NCBI GenBank assembly: GCA_002338145.1
Contig: DDHP01000021.1
Location: forward strand, 54,871-91,107
Source: Deferribacteraceae bacterium UBA1873
GTDB lineage: Bacteria; Chrysiogenota; Deferribacteres; Deferribacterales; Flexistipitaceae
Length of the DNA: 36,237 bases
Direction: 5' to 3'
In this document: piece by piece, positions 25,101 to 33,335 of the stretch
How the letters are laid out: the number at the start of each line of letters is the position of its first letter
How positions within the stretch are numbered: the first letter of the stretch is position 1
Made by a program: the position numbers and the translations under genes
The notes under the pieces: model-generated
What the model saw: the letters and a program-made list of their open reading frames with translations, nothing else
What the model was told of the DNA's origin: nothing
Database searches by the model: none

Positions 25101-25510
25101 GTTAATATGGCATTCTTTTCATTCCCAAAAATTTCTTTATATTTAATGTTAAACAGTTCGTCCTGCCCGAAGGCATATATTTTCTGGAAATTATCCTCAG
25201 ATACGTAGCTGCTGAGGTTTGAGAGCGGCGTATTTTGTGGTATAATTTCCCTTTTATTATCAGATAATTTAACAGTTACACTTTCATCTTTTACAGTTAA
25301 TACAGCTTCGCATTCCACTCCGTCGTATCTTTTGGCAGGATGTTTTTTGTCAAAGTTATAGAACTGATATCTGAGCAGGTTCATAAGGGTAGTTTTCCCG
25401 GTTTCATTATCTCCGAATATCAGATTAATTTTGCCGTCTTGGAAAAAAAGGTCTTTGTCCTTGAAAATACCGTATTTTGTTATGTAAAGACTGTTTACAA
25501 AGGTACTCAC
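22184..25510 (-). CDS. YhaN/SbcC (Rad50)-like ATPase with a central transmembrane hairpin
   Basis: 1108 residues. Walker A is GDNETGKTT (33-41); after two long coiled-coil arms the C-terminal ATPase half has the signature LSAGTKDQLYIALRLA, Walker B LPLIFDETIINFDDE and CHSF. Midway, at about residues 500-548, two hydrophobic helices (FFTAGSLLFSLLLFTAF and LLWTFIFIPLGMLADII) form a hairpin exactly where Rad50/SbcC carry a CxxC zinc hook; no CxxC motif occurs in the protein. It should pair with the adjacent YhaO-like nuclease in DNA end processing or sensing. The membrane anchoring suggests a location at the inner membrane. It overlaps the nuclease gene by 4 bp (ATGA). Confidence 0.88.
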   Translation of the reverse strand: MSTFVNSLYITKYGIFKDKDLFFQDGKINLIFGDNETGKTTLMNLLRYQFYNFDKKHPAKRYDGVECEAVLTVKDESVTVKLSDNKREIIPQNTPLSNLSSYVSEDNFQKIYAFGQDELFNIKYKEIFGNEKNAILTATGIGVETNINDIFKNIDKSINNLYKPRGQKPAINKYISLIRKADKEIKEITLEMNRNKDILMHYEILKDTFNDKKEQLKASNTELGKLQKNMEPFETYCSIKRNQSEAETLGGKKLVDEKTFSQLKDIYNSIELSEHKLDDIEDSIKKLQMEYEIESQEYSPVDITKYEQILKKLQVSANEQDKISELEKNAKDAEKNLNKIYKNLNINYITPEILENPSAEKLININKEYKENNQELKYTKKLLNEKQEQIKDIDSNISELKEGMIYPPDEIEKDYESYKKLIDKLNEKNSQIEKNQDTITRLEKQIQDFDIKLFSLLQTKYPLYEEIKPFAPFMDKADQLMQHKKNIREYLDLTDKHGFSNNIFFTAGSLLFSLLLFTAFSSFFSKSPALLWTFIFIPLGMLADIIRYVSHKKKVNNKKSEINIQNKKLGITLDTLHDSLTQVEKILTNITKLQALEKDIQEKNISLTNLEQIYFEMVEKKNKNDQVHSTLQKIQLDTETLEKEAEAFAENLAYILDKYSFSNEDSANLYFSDFHQKNNKLKTLSFERKRLSQEITNLDNEYKKITSNLNSISEQFHDILKEHNQETISINNLDYLLFNKMQIQSFFYNIHIYKQKCGELEAMTDEIKNDMAEIGLSLNDIKTDIVEIENFIKTVNEKSQILKRLNIQIKDSQKDKHLLEQRINTQKEEYEKLLNEYKLENIDEAEKAYKINEKYADKCTELQTEKTVFKKRYGITFEDYEKMLAQQDYSTLEVQAEKLRKSIENLREEINELTAEKAKTEEIISGLSSKDQLQEAIKHKNNYTKRLKDNIQEYITLMTARTILENSVKKFEEESQPELLNIASNYLCEITSGRYTRIKIDYNNNLILTDNEGKQKYAFLLSAGTKDQLYIALRLAYIQMIDKDFRLPLIFDETIINFDDERQSSFIKTLDKLASDRQIIFFTCHSFIRDKFQKICNNLNVQELESAN

Positions 25511-26670
25511 CTGTCATCCTTCAGCATTGAATATAAAACGGACAGAGCATCACGTTTTATAGAATTGAAGTCTTTAATATCCGTTTCAGAATACTCATTT
25601 AATACTTTACTGTCCAATGGTACATCTTCAAATTCCATTGCTTTAAAAATTTCGGTTATTGTCTCAAACAATCCTTTATTTTCTGCAATTTGCTCCGGTG
25701 ATATTTCCGAAAGGCTTTTATCCTCAATGTTCGCTATTCTGCCGGCTTCATACAGATAACCGTCAGCAATATGCTCCAAAATCTCTTTTTTAACAGACGG
25801 TGTTACACATCCTGTGAGTTTTATATTGTGGGCTATATATCTATTTTTAATCTCTGTTTCTGTTTTTGATACAGTTTCTTCTATCAAACTGTTTACTTCT
25901 AAAATATCTTCAGATTCGGAAATATCGATATAACTTTCCACCAGTGTTGCCACTGAAGGGGAAAATATTTTTTCAAAACGTTGATTACTGCATAATTTCA
26001 CCAGATAAAATCCTTTTTCACCTGTTTCGTTATGCCTTGTGGGAAGGGGAGATCCCGGATAAACAAGGTTATTCTTCGCTTTTATCCATTCGCTTTTTTT
26101 GTGTATATGGCCCAGGCTAAAGTATGAAGCTGCTGAAATCTTTTCATATTCGTCAAATGAAGAGGGGGCATAATTTTCATGTATACTACCCAGCTCTTCT
26201 ATGTTTGTATGAAAACAGAATAGGTTTGCTTTACTCAGATTTTCAGTTGGGAAAACAGAAAGCATTCTTTTTTTTAACGCCTGCTCATAGAAGCTGAAAC
26301 CGTGAATGGCCAAATCTTTTTTATAAAATGTATGCCAGTTTTCAGGGAAGATATAAAAATTTTTCTCTCTTTTGAAAGGTCGGTAAAAAGCAGGTATGTA
26401 GTAGTCATGGTTACCACATGCGTAATAAATATCGATATTGTCTGCATTTAATTCTTTTATAAAATCGAGAAAAAGCTTTTTTATCGATACTTCAACATCG
26501 TGATTATTAAATGTGTCCCCGGAAAATAAAATAAAATCCACATTGTTCTGCCTGGCTGTTTCAGCGATTTCTTTTAATAAATCACTGTATATGGTAAGTG
26601 AGCTCTCCGGATAAAAATCCAACCCTCTGCCCAAATGCAGATCGGCGGTGTGAATAAAATTTATTCCCAT
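25507..26670 (-). CDS. YhaO/SbcD (Mre11)-like metallophosphoesterase
   Basis: 387 residues. The calcineurin-like metal motifs are intact: D10 and H12 in HTADLHLGRG, SGDTFNNHD, CGNHDYYIP, a histidine in FCFHTN and the final LGHIHKK. This is the Mre11/SbcD/YhaO type of Mn2+-dependent nuclease. The C-terminal 150 residues form the capping and ATPase-binding part. It is coupled to the YhaN-like ATPase by a 4-bp overlap, so the two probably form one complex. It begins 3 bp after the DUF151 gene; the ribosome site GGAA is weak. Confidence 0.9.
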   Translation of the reverse strand: MGINFIHTADLHLGRGLDFYPESSLTIYSDLLKEIAETARQNNVDFILFSGDTFNNHDVEVSIKKLFLDFIKELNADNIDIYYACGNHDYYIPAFYRPFKREKNFYIFPENWHTFYKKDLAIHGFSFYEQALKKRMLSVFPTENLSKANLFCFHTNIEELGSIHENYAPSSFDEYEKISAASYFSLGHIHKKSEWIKAKNNLVYPGSPLPTRHNETGEKGFYLVKLCSNQRFEKIFSPSVATLVESYIDISESEDILEVNSLIEETVSKTETEIKNRYIAHNIKLTGCVTPSVKKEILEHIADGYLYEAGRIANIEDKSLSEISPEQIAENKGLFETITEIFKAMEFEDVPLDSKVLNEYSETDIKDFNSIKRDALSVLYSMLKDDR

Positions 26671-26673
26671 ACA

Positions 26674-27153
26674 CTATACATTCCAATAGGTTGTGGCCTG
26701 ATCTGTTATAAGCTGCTCCAGTATTAATTTTTCATTTTCCTGTAGGCAGTTTTTGGAAACGCACTTTTTTTGTTCCACAATGCTGTCTTCCACAAATATT
26801 GGAGCTTTCAGCCTAAGACCCAATGCTATTGCATCAGAAGGTCTGCAGTCCACATGACATTGTTTGCTGTTGTGCTCAAACTCAAGTTTTGCCTTGTAAA
26901 TGTGTCCGTCCACGTCGTAAATTGTAATTTTTTCGATATCAACATCGTCAATTACTTTAAGGACACCTTTAAAAAAATCGTAAGTAAGAGGTCTTGGGGA
27001 TTTAATTTGATTAAGTGCCGTATAAATTGCCTCTGCCTCAAAAACCCCTATATTGATAGGGAGATAAAAGCTTTTGTCCTTTGCTTCCAGTATTAATAAG
27101 TATCTTGAAGTTAACGGTTCCTTCATTACGCATTTAGCTACCACTTCAAACAT
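26674..27153 (-). CDS. DUF151 (bifunctional nuclease, BFN) family protein
   Basis: 159 residues. The BFN domain is recognised from PINIGVFEAEAIYTAL, TYDFFKGVLKVID, KITIYDVDGHIYKAKL and the conserved CRPSDAIALGLRLKAPIFV followed by an acidic residue. Plant and bacterial relatives have been reported as nucleases or act as small redox- or stress-related proteins; the role here is unknown. The C-terminus has two cysteines (KKCVSKNC). It starts immediately after the miaB stop with GGAGG 6 bp upstream, and is followed after 3 bp by the YhaO-like gene. Confidence 0.88.
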   Translation of the reverse strand: MFEVVAKCVMKEPLTSRYLLILEAKDKSFYLPINIGVFEAEAIYTALNQIKSPRPLTYDFFKGVLKVIDDVDIEKITIYDVDGHIYKAKLEFEHNSKQCHVDCRPSDAIALGLRLKAPIFVEDSIVEQKKCVSKNCLQENEKLILEQLITDQATTYWNV

Positions 27154-28497
27154 CTATTGCCTCCGATTGTTAGTTATTAATGTGAATTCATTTATATTTG
27201 TCCCAAAAAGACTGTTTTTCTTGGCTTCCGTAACCTTAACATTTACAATGTCTCCGGGATTTAAGGAAACGTTGCTGTTAAAATTAATTATTCTATTCTG
27301 TCTGTTCCTGCCGGAGTATATATCCACATCCATCTTACTCTTTCCCTCAACAAGTACTTCACATACTTTCCCGATGTATTGTTCCAGTAATTTTGAAGTT
27401 ATTTCGGATTGTACATTTAGAAGCTTGTTGAGCCTCCGGTTTTTTTCTTCTTCAGGTATACTGTCTTCAAATTCTGCGGCGGTCGTCCCCGGTCTGGGAG
27501 AATATTTAAAGGCAAACACTGATTCATATTCAATTTCCCTTAACGCGCTGAGGGATTTTTCAAAGTCCGCCTCTGTTTCGCCGGGAAAACCTACGATAAA
27601 ATCTGAGGAAACAGCAATGCCGGGTATCTGTTCTTTAGTTTTCAATATCTTCTCTTTATAGCTTTCATATGTATATTTGCGGTTCATTTTTTTTAGTATG
27701 TTATCGGCACCGGATTGAAGGGGTAAATGAAGATACTCACAGATACTGTCAATATCCTTCATTGCCGATAACAAATCATCAGAAAAGTCTTTTGGATGCG
27801 AAGTAACAAACCGCAATCTTTGTAAGCCCTCAATTTTGTTTATCATATATAAAAGTTTGGGAAAATTAATGTTTTCGTCAAGGTTTTTTCCGTATGAATT
27901 GACATTTTGTCCTAAAAGAGTAATTTCCTTTACACCGGAATGAACAAGATACTTAGCTTCGTTAATTATTTCGTTAGATTTTCGGCTGATTTCTCTGCCT
28001 CTGACATACGGAACGATACAGTAGGAACAGTAATTATTACAACCTTTCATGATTGTTAAGAATGCTGATGTCCCTGCATGCCTTGTGAATGTATCAATGC
28101 TGAGGTTTTCATCCTTTATTTCAATATCCGATACCTTTTCGCCGGAAAGCACAAGGTCTAAAATATTTTCCAGTCTGCTGACAGCTTCTGTCCCTATGAC
28201 AAAGTCAACATATGGATAATGTTTTAAAAATTTTTCACCTTCCTGCTGTGCTACGCATCCGCATATTCCTATTTTAAAGGAGGGATTCCGGTTTTTTATT
28301 TTTTTTAGTCTTCCGATTTCACTCACTACTTTGTGATGAGGTTTTTCTCTAACACTGCATGTGTTTAAAATAGCAAAATCAGCATTTTGGGGTGTTTCAG
28401 ATTTGCTGAAACCGTAATTGTTAAATACGGATAAAATCCTTTGGGAATCATATTCATTCATCTGACAACCAAATGTTTTTATATATACCTTGCCCAT
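27154..28497 (-). CDS. miaB: tRNA-2-methylthio-N6-dimethylallyladenosine synthase (MiaB)
   Basis: 447 residues from the ATG at 28497; a GTG one codon earlier is in frame but directly abuts the ribosome site AGGGAG. MiaB inserts the methylthio group on i6A37 of tRNA. The N-terminal UPF0004 domain has three cysteines in TFGCQMNEYDS, NTCSVREKPHH and GICGCVAQQ for the auxiliary Fe-S cluster. The radical SAM CxxxCxxC is in GCNNYCSYCIVPYVRGRE (about 151-158). HLPLQSGADNILKKMNR and FPGETEADF follow, then a C-terminal TRAM domain. It lies 18 bp after the TPR-type gene and abuts DUF151. Confidence 0.96.
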   Translation of the reverse strand: MGKVYIKTFGCQMNEYDSQRILSVFNNYGFSKSETPQNADFAILNTCSVREKPHHKVVSEIGRLKKIKNRNPSFKIGICGCVAQQEGEKFLKHYPYVDFVIGTEAVSRLENILDLVLSGEKVSDIEIKDENLSIDTFTRHAGTSAFLTIMKGCNNYCSYCIVPYVRGREISRKSNEIINEAKYLVHSGVKEITLLGQNVNSYGKNLDENINFPKLLYMINKIEGLQRLRFVTSHPKDFSDDLLSAMKDIDSICEYLHLPLQSGADNILKKMNRKYTYESYKEKILKTKEQIPGIAVSSDFIVGFPGETEADFEKSLSALREIEYESVFAFKYSPRPGTTAAEFEDSIPEEEKNRRLNKLLNVQSEITSKLLEQYIGKVCEVLVEGKSKMDVDIYSGRNRQNRIINFNSNVSLNPGDIVNVKVTEAKKNSLFGTNINEFTLITNNRRQ

Positions 28498-28515
28498 CAC
28501 TCTCCCTGTATTTAT

Positions 28516-29244
28516 TTATTTTTCAGTATAGTTTTTCAGTATTTGTATTTGTTTTTGAGCCTGGTCATACAACGTGCTCTTTTCTGATACCTGAGCTAAC
28601 CAGTAAATGGCATCTCTTACCACATGATCCTCTGCTTTTTTAGATGAAATAATTTTAGCATACCTTTCGGTACCTATTTTAAAGGCTATTTGATCTTTCA
28701 GCTCTCTCGTTTCACTGTTTTGATTGGAAAGATTATTAAGATATTCAAAAGCTGCTGTATACTGTCCTTCTTTCGCAAGTTTAACAGCTGTGTCGTAAAA
28801 CTTTGAGGGGATAATTTCCATGATTTTATCCAAATCTTTTTCAACTTGTTTTCTTAGTGTGTTTACTTTTTCAATATTGTGTGCATCGGATGGGATACTC
28901 AGAATCAATCCATAACTTTTGGATATATAGTAACGTGCTTCGCTATAATTCTCTTCAAAAAAATGTCTCATTGCCGTTTTGTGAAATTCCTTTGCTTTTT
29001 TGTACTTTTCATTGCTGGACATAATTTTGTTTATTTCCGTCTTTAACAATAAAGCCGGCCGGTTAAGACGATCTTCCTTTAAAGCTTTATTTACAAAATC
29101 CAGGGCCTCTTTATAATTTTGTTCCTTAAATGCCTGTTTTGCTTTATAATAGTAATCGTAGCTTTGACTCATAGCAATATAAACAATGAGGGTTATTATT
29201 ATTCCGAAAGCAAAGATAATAACAAGATATTTTTTATTTTTCAT
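28516..29244 (-). CDS. Membrane-anchored TPR-like protein
   Basis: 242 residues. An uncleaved N-terminal membrane anchor spans about residues 5-25 (YLVIIFAFGIIITLIVYIA) after a lysine-rich start, so most of the protein should lie in the periplasm. Two-helix TPR-type repeats follow, seen as YYYKAKQAFKEQNYKEALDFV and AMRHFFEENYSEARYYISKS, and later VKLAKEGQYTAAFEYLNNL. No enzyme motif is visible. It overlaps the upstream gene by 11 bp. The pair may work in envelope assembly or as scaffold proteins; this is inference only. Confidence 0.75.
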   Translation of the reverse strand: MKNKKYLVIIFAFGIIITLIVYIAMSQSYDYYYKAKQAFKEQNYKEALDFVNKALKEDRLNRPALLLKTEINKIMSSNEKYKKAKEFHKTAMRHFFEENYSEARYYISKSYGLILSIPSDAHNIEKVNTLRKQVEKDLDKIMEIIPSKFYDTAVKLAKEGQYTAAFEYLNNLSNQNSETRELKDQIAFKIGTERYAKIISSKKAEDHVVRDAIYWLAQVSEKSTLYDQAQKQIQILKNYTEK

Positions 29245-30433
29245 TATCGAAAAGCCTTTCTTTTAAAGATTTGTCTTTGATTCTGTTCGCTGTTTTCCTG
29301 GCTTTTTCTTCATTGCCAGAGAGAATGTAGGCTCTGGTTTTAGTATAAAGTGAGCTGTCACTTTCATCATTTTCAAGTAATGTTATGACGTTTTGAGGTT
29401 GTCTGTTTTTAATAAAAATTTCTGCCAGCTTCAGCTTATTATCACATTTGGAAAACATAGACAATATCTCATTGTCATAAAGATCTGCCGTAATAATATG
29501 TTCTGCGTATGTGCAAAATAAGTTGGTGTTATTATTAAATTCTTCTTTGATAAAATTTTTTGTATTGGTGTTTCTGTTATTTATAAAACATGAAAGTTTA
29601 GCTTTTAAGTATTTTCCGTCTTTATTATTGTAACAGCTGTCTATGATTTCACAGTTAAATTGCCGACCGAGATTTTGATAACTTTCAATGGCTCTGCAGT
29701 AGTTACTGTTTGAAATATTATAAAATTTTCTGTTTGTTTCAAAGGAATAAATAAAATTTTCATACTGGGATACGTCAAAAAGTCTTTTAAGAGCATAGTT
29801 TACAAAATCATCATCTTTGTATTGCGAATATACGTTCCAGAAAATATCGTAATATCCGTTATTGTAGAAAAAACTTCCTATATATTTAAGTATATTTTTT
29901 TTTAGATTGGAGAAATCTGTTTTTTTTGCGATTTCATACGCTGCTTCGGGCTTGTTTTTAAGTTTTATTATAAAAGCAGTTTTTATATTAGGGTTAAGAT
30001 TACTTTCTGCTACCGACTGTACCAATTCCTCCGGTATTTTACATTCGGAATTAAGATAAATAGATGCCAGAACATCATTTATATTTTCCTGTAAATAATC
30101 CAATGCTTTTTTACAATTTATCTCTATTAGTATAAACATTTTATCTTTTATCATCTGGCTGTGATTAAATCTGTCATCCTTTACTGTTTCAATATCCTGA
30201 AAGTGTGCGTATGCTTTCTCATAGTTCCTATTTTTTAAATAGATTTTATATAACACATATTTGGCAAAATTTGTCTTAGCAGAATCATTGCTGTCGGTAA
30301 TGTAGTTTTCCAGGCTTTCAACAGCCATTTTGTCAAAGCCGTCCCTGTAGGCATTAAGTCCTATGATATAATCCTGAACATCTGCAAAAAGCGTAGTTGC
30401 AAAAAAAAAGACGATAGCTAAGACTTTAAACAT
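29234..30433 (-). CDS. Secreted TPR/helical-repeat protein of unknown function
   Basis: 399 residues. The N-terminus is a signal peptide, likely cut after FFATTLFA (residue 17), so the protein should be periplasmic. The rest is helical repeats with TPR-like spacing: YIIGLNAYRDGFDKMAVESLENY, split here as LNAYRDGF and AVESLENY, then YKIYLKNRNYEKAYAHF, and near the C-terminus ILSGNEEKARKTANR. Cysteines are frequent in the centre. No catalytic motif is visible. The ATG overlaps the FAD/Fe-S dehydrogenase gene by 16 bp and its end overlaps the next TPR-type gene by 11 bp. Confidence 0.72.
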   Translation of the reverse strand: MFKVLAIVFFFATTLFADVQDYIIGLNAYRDGFDKMAVESLENYITDSNDSAKTNFAKYVLYKIYLKNRNYEKAYAHFQDIETVKDDRFNHSQMIKDKMFILIEINCKKALDYLQENINDVLASIYLNSECKIPEELVQSVAESNLNPNIKTAFIIKLKNKPEAAYEIAKKTDFSNLKKNILKYIGSFFYNNGYYDIFWNVYSQYKDDDFVNYALKRLFDVSQYENFIYSFETNRKFYNISNSNYCRAIESYQNLGRQFNCEIIDSCYNNKDGKYLKAKLSCFINNRNTNTKNFIKEEFNNNTNLFCTYAEHIITADLYDNEILSMFSKCDNKLKLAEIFIKNRQPQNVITLLENDESDSSLYTKTRAYILSGNEEKARKTANRIKDKSLKERLFDNEK

Positions 30434-33246
30434 TCAGCGATAACCTCCACCGGATGTTTTATCTGTTTGCTGCTCAGATGCTCCATTTGCATTCTGCAGG
30501 TGGGGCAGTCGGTTACCCCTGTTTCTGCATCCGAGGCATTAAGCTTAGCCACCATAGGTGAACCAATTTTTACACTTAGTGGATAATTTTTTGAAGATAT
30601 CCCCCAACTTCCGGCTATGCCGCAGCAATGGCTTGCCAAATCCTCAACACTTAGCCCTTTTACCGATGAAAGCATTTCGATTGAACTGCCGGCAGCTTTC
30701 TGGACTTTAAGATGGCAGGGCATGTGATAAGCAATTTTTTTATCTGTTTCCTTAAGTTGCAGTCTTGATCTGTATTTATTTACAAATTCGCTGATATGAA
30801 TAAATTTACTCTTTATTTTTTCGATGGTTTCGGTATCCAAAAGATATTCCCATTCTTTAATCAAGCTTAAGCCGCAGGATGAGCATGTAACCAGTATATA
30901 ATCAACACTATCCAAAAGGCTGCCCCATTTATCAATATTTGCCTTGACTTTGTTTTTGGCTCTTTTAATCATCCCTTTGGAAAGCATAGGTATACCACAG
31001 CAGTTTTGTTCGGGGATTATAACCTGCGTGGCCATTCGCTTTAATACAAACACAGCGGCTTCACCGATCTCAGGCTTTATATATGATGCATAACAGCCGG
31101 CAAAATACAGTACCTTGATATCCCCCGCTCCCTCTTTGTGTGAAACACGTTCAAAAAGAGATTTTGAAGGAAACGTTACAAATTCTCTTTCAGCGGTGAC
31201 TCCGGTAAAAATTTCTCCTAATTTTCTTACCGGTTTTAATTTCATTGGGATGCCGAGCATTTTGGAGAATTTTCTGGTTGTTCTGCCTGCAAGCTCTGCA
31301 CTCACAATCAGTTTATTTTCCAGTGAGGATCCGAATTTTTTTTCATACTGACCCCGGGCTTCGATTGCCATTTTTGGAATATTAACGTTTGACGGGCATT
31401 CGTTGTAGCAGCTGCCACAATTGACACAATGCTCTATTACATGCTGGAAAGCTTTTTCATACAAGCTTGAGCTGTCCACAGCTCCACTAATTAGTGTTCG
31501 CAGGATGTTGGCTTTAGCTTTAGGAGCTGCTGCTTCGTCTCTGGTAAATTTATAAATTGGGCACATTCTGGTGGCTGTTGTAACAGTTGTGCATTTTGAG
31601 CAGCCGTGACATTTTTCCACTTCACTAACAAACTGTTCCGGCCACAAAAGTACTTTACTTTTAAAATCTTCACTTCTGTAATCTTTACCATATCTTAAGA
31701 ATTTACATATCTGATAAGAATCGTAATGGGTTTTAATCTCAGGATTCAGTATATTTGCTTCATCAAAGAGATGTTTTACATCAATAAAAAGTTCGTATAT
31801 CTCAGGATACTGCTTTTTTATATACCAGCTTCTGATTCTTCCGTCTCCATGCTCTCCGGAAATCGACCCATTCAGGGAATTGATTAAAGCAAAAAAATCG
31901 TCCGCTATTTTTTTTAGCAAATCTATATCGTAAGGGTCTTTAAGATCCAGTAATGGTCTTGTATGCATCAGCCCTTTTGCAATGTGACCGTAGACTACAA
32001 AATCCACTCCATATTTCTCCAGAATACTGTAAACACCCTGAAAATATTCAACGAGATTGTCGGTGGGAACTGCAGCATCTTCTATTAATGCCAGAATTTT
32101 CTTTTTACTTTTCAGTTTATACAAAATAGGGACCGCAGCTTTTCTAATTGCCCAGAATTTGGATTTTTCCATTTCGGTTATAGCTACAAAGCTGTTGTCG
32201 GAAAGTTCTTTTTCGGCTAAAAGATTTTTTGTTTTTAAAGATATATTTTCCAGGCTGTCTTTATCATTTCCGTCAAACTCTATCAGCAATACATTGTCGA
32301 TGTCATCCGGAATTTTGTTTTTTAATGAATCATCGTTGTCTTTGGCTATTTTCAAAAGTGACTTATCCATTATTTCTATCCCGGAAGGCTTATACGGGAG
32401 TATTTCTTGTACTGCTTTTGCTGAGGAAACAATGTCGTCGAAGTAAACCACCACCAGGCTGTTAAATTTAGGTTTGTCCATTAGTCTGAATTTTATTTTT
32501 GTTACAATGGCCAACGTCCCTTCGGAACCTCCGATAAGTGCAGAAATATCCAGTTTATTGTCTTTGATTAAATGTCTCATATTGTAACCGGATACGTTGT
32601 AACGCACATCGGGATAGGCAGTGTTTATTGTATCGGCGTTTTCTTCGTATAAAAAAGCCAGTTTTCTGAAATTTTCCGGCAAATCGTCCAAAGGAGTAGT
32701 TTTTAATTCGCTTAACGTATAGAAATTCCCATTGCTCAGGTAAAATTCTGCATCTATAATATAATCACTTACATTCCCGTATTTAACAGAATGTGCTCCG
32801 CTGGCGTTTGTCCCCAGCATTCCCCCGAATGTAGCATATTCTCCGCTGGAAGGATCGGGGGGGAAAAAAAGCCCGCTGTTATTGAGCTCCGCCTCCAGTT
32901 CACCAAACCTGTAGCCGGGCTCACACTCAAAGCATTTGTTTTTATAGTCTATGTTTATTAACTTATTCATGTATTTACTGAAATCCAGAATCAAACCTTT
33001 TCCTATGGCAGATCCGCACAAACCACTTCCTGCGCCCCGTGAATGTATTGAAAGGCCGTACTTATAGGCAAAATTAATAGCATTTTCCACATCTTCATTG
33101 TCTTTGGGGTATAAAACACATGCAGGATCGACTTTATAAATGCTGCCATCGGTGGATGTCATACTTCGTCTGAGTTTATCTACGTATACATCACCTTTGA
33201 TATTTTCCAAAAGTTCATCGAAGATATTGTTTGTTAAGTGGGGCAT
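30418..33246 (-). CDS. Fused FAD/Fe-S 2-hydroxyacid dehydrogenase (GlcD-GlcF/YdiJ-like)
   Basis: 942 residues. FAD_binding_4 (about 38-180) shows the FAD loop SRGAGSGLCGSAIGKGLILD and FGGMLGTNASGAHSVKYG; the FAD-oxidase C domain (about 210-490) ends with GHIAKGLMHTRPL and GEHGDGRIRSW. Two ferredoxin-type 4Fe-4S clusters follow: CHGCSKC with a later MCP (about 544-562) and CVNCGSCYNECP (about 605-616). Two CCG modules, CCGIPML (about 750) and HCCGIAGSWG (about 875), complete a GlcF-like half. It would oxidise a D-2-hydroxyacid such as lactate, glycolate or 2-hydroxyglutarate and pass electrons to quinones. E. coli YdiJ has the same fusion; the substrate is not determined. RBS AGAGGT lies about 10 bp upstream. 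Confidence 0.93.
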   Translation of the reverse strand: MPHLTNNIFDELLENIKGDVYVDKLRRSMTSTDGSIYKVDPACVLYPKDNEDVENAINFAYKYGLSIHSRGAGSGLCGSAIGKGLILDFSKYMNKLINIDYKNKCFECEPGYRFGELEAELNNSGLFFPPDPSSGEYATFGGMLGTNASGAHSVKYGNVSDYIIDAEFYLSNGNFYTLSELKTTPLDDLPENFRKLAFLYEENADTINTAYPDVRYNVSGYNMRHLIKDNKLDISALIGGSEGTLAIVTKIKFRLMDKPKFNSLVVVYFDDIVSSAKAVQEILPYKPSGIEIMDKSLLKIAKDNDDSLKNKIPDDIDNVLLIEFDGNDKDSLENISLKTKNLLAEKELSDNSFVAITEMEKSKFWAIRKAAVPILYKLKSKKKILALIEDAAVPTDNLVEYFQGVYSILEKYGVDFVVYGHIAKGLMHTRPLLDLKDPYDIDLLKKIADDFFALINSLNGSISGEHGDGRIRSWYIKKQYPEIYELFIDVKHLFDEANILNPEIKTHYDSYQICKFLRYGKDYRSEDFKSKVLLWPEQFVSEVEKCHGCSKCTTVTTATRMCPIYKFTRDEAAAPKAKANILRTLISGAVDSSSLYEKAFQHVIEHCVNCGSCYNECPSNVNIPKMAIEARGQYEKKFGSSLENKLIVSAELAGRTTRKFSKMLGIPMKLKPVRKLGEIFTGVTAEREFVTFPSKSLFERVSHKEGAGDIKVLYFAGCYASYIKPEIGEAAVFVLKRMATQVIIPEQNCCGIPMLSKGMIKRAKNKVKANIDKWGSLLDSVDYILVTCSSCGLSLIKEWEYLLDTETIEKIKSKFIHISEFVNKYRSRLQLKETDKKIAYHMPCHLKVQKAAGSSIEMLSSVKGLSVEDLASHCCGIAGSWGISSKNYPLSVKIGSPMVAKLNASDAETGVTDCPTCRMQMEHLSSKQIKHPVEVIAECLKS

Positions 33247-33301
33247 AAATAATTACCTCTTTTATTTAATTATTTTCCAGAGCAGTGAACGTTGTAATTA
33301 A

Positions 33302-33314
33302 TTTAGCTATTATA
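33302..33314 (-). promoter_or_regulatory. Possible internal promoter between helicase and dehydrogenase genes
   Basis: The only gap of note in the leftward run (89 bp, 33247-33335) holds a perfect minus-strand -10 box, TATAAT at 33314-33309, with no good -35 at normal spacing. A start near 33302 would give a leader of about 56 nt to the dehydrogenase. No terminator hairpin is visible in the gap, so read-through from the helicase gene is also likely. Weak evidence because perfect -10 boxes arise often in AT-rich DNA. Confidence 0.3.
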
Positions 33315-33335
33315 AATCTTTTGTAAACAGGTTAT

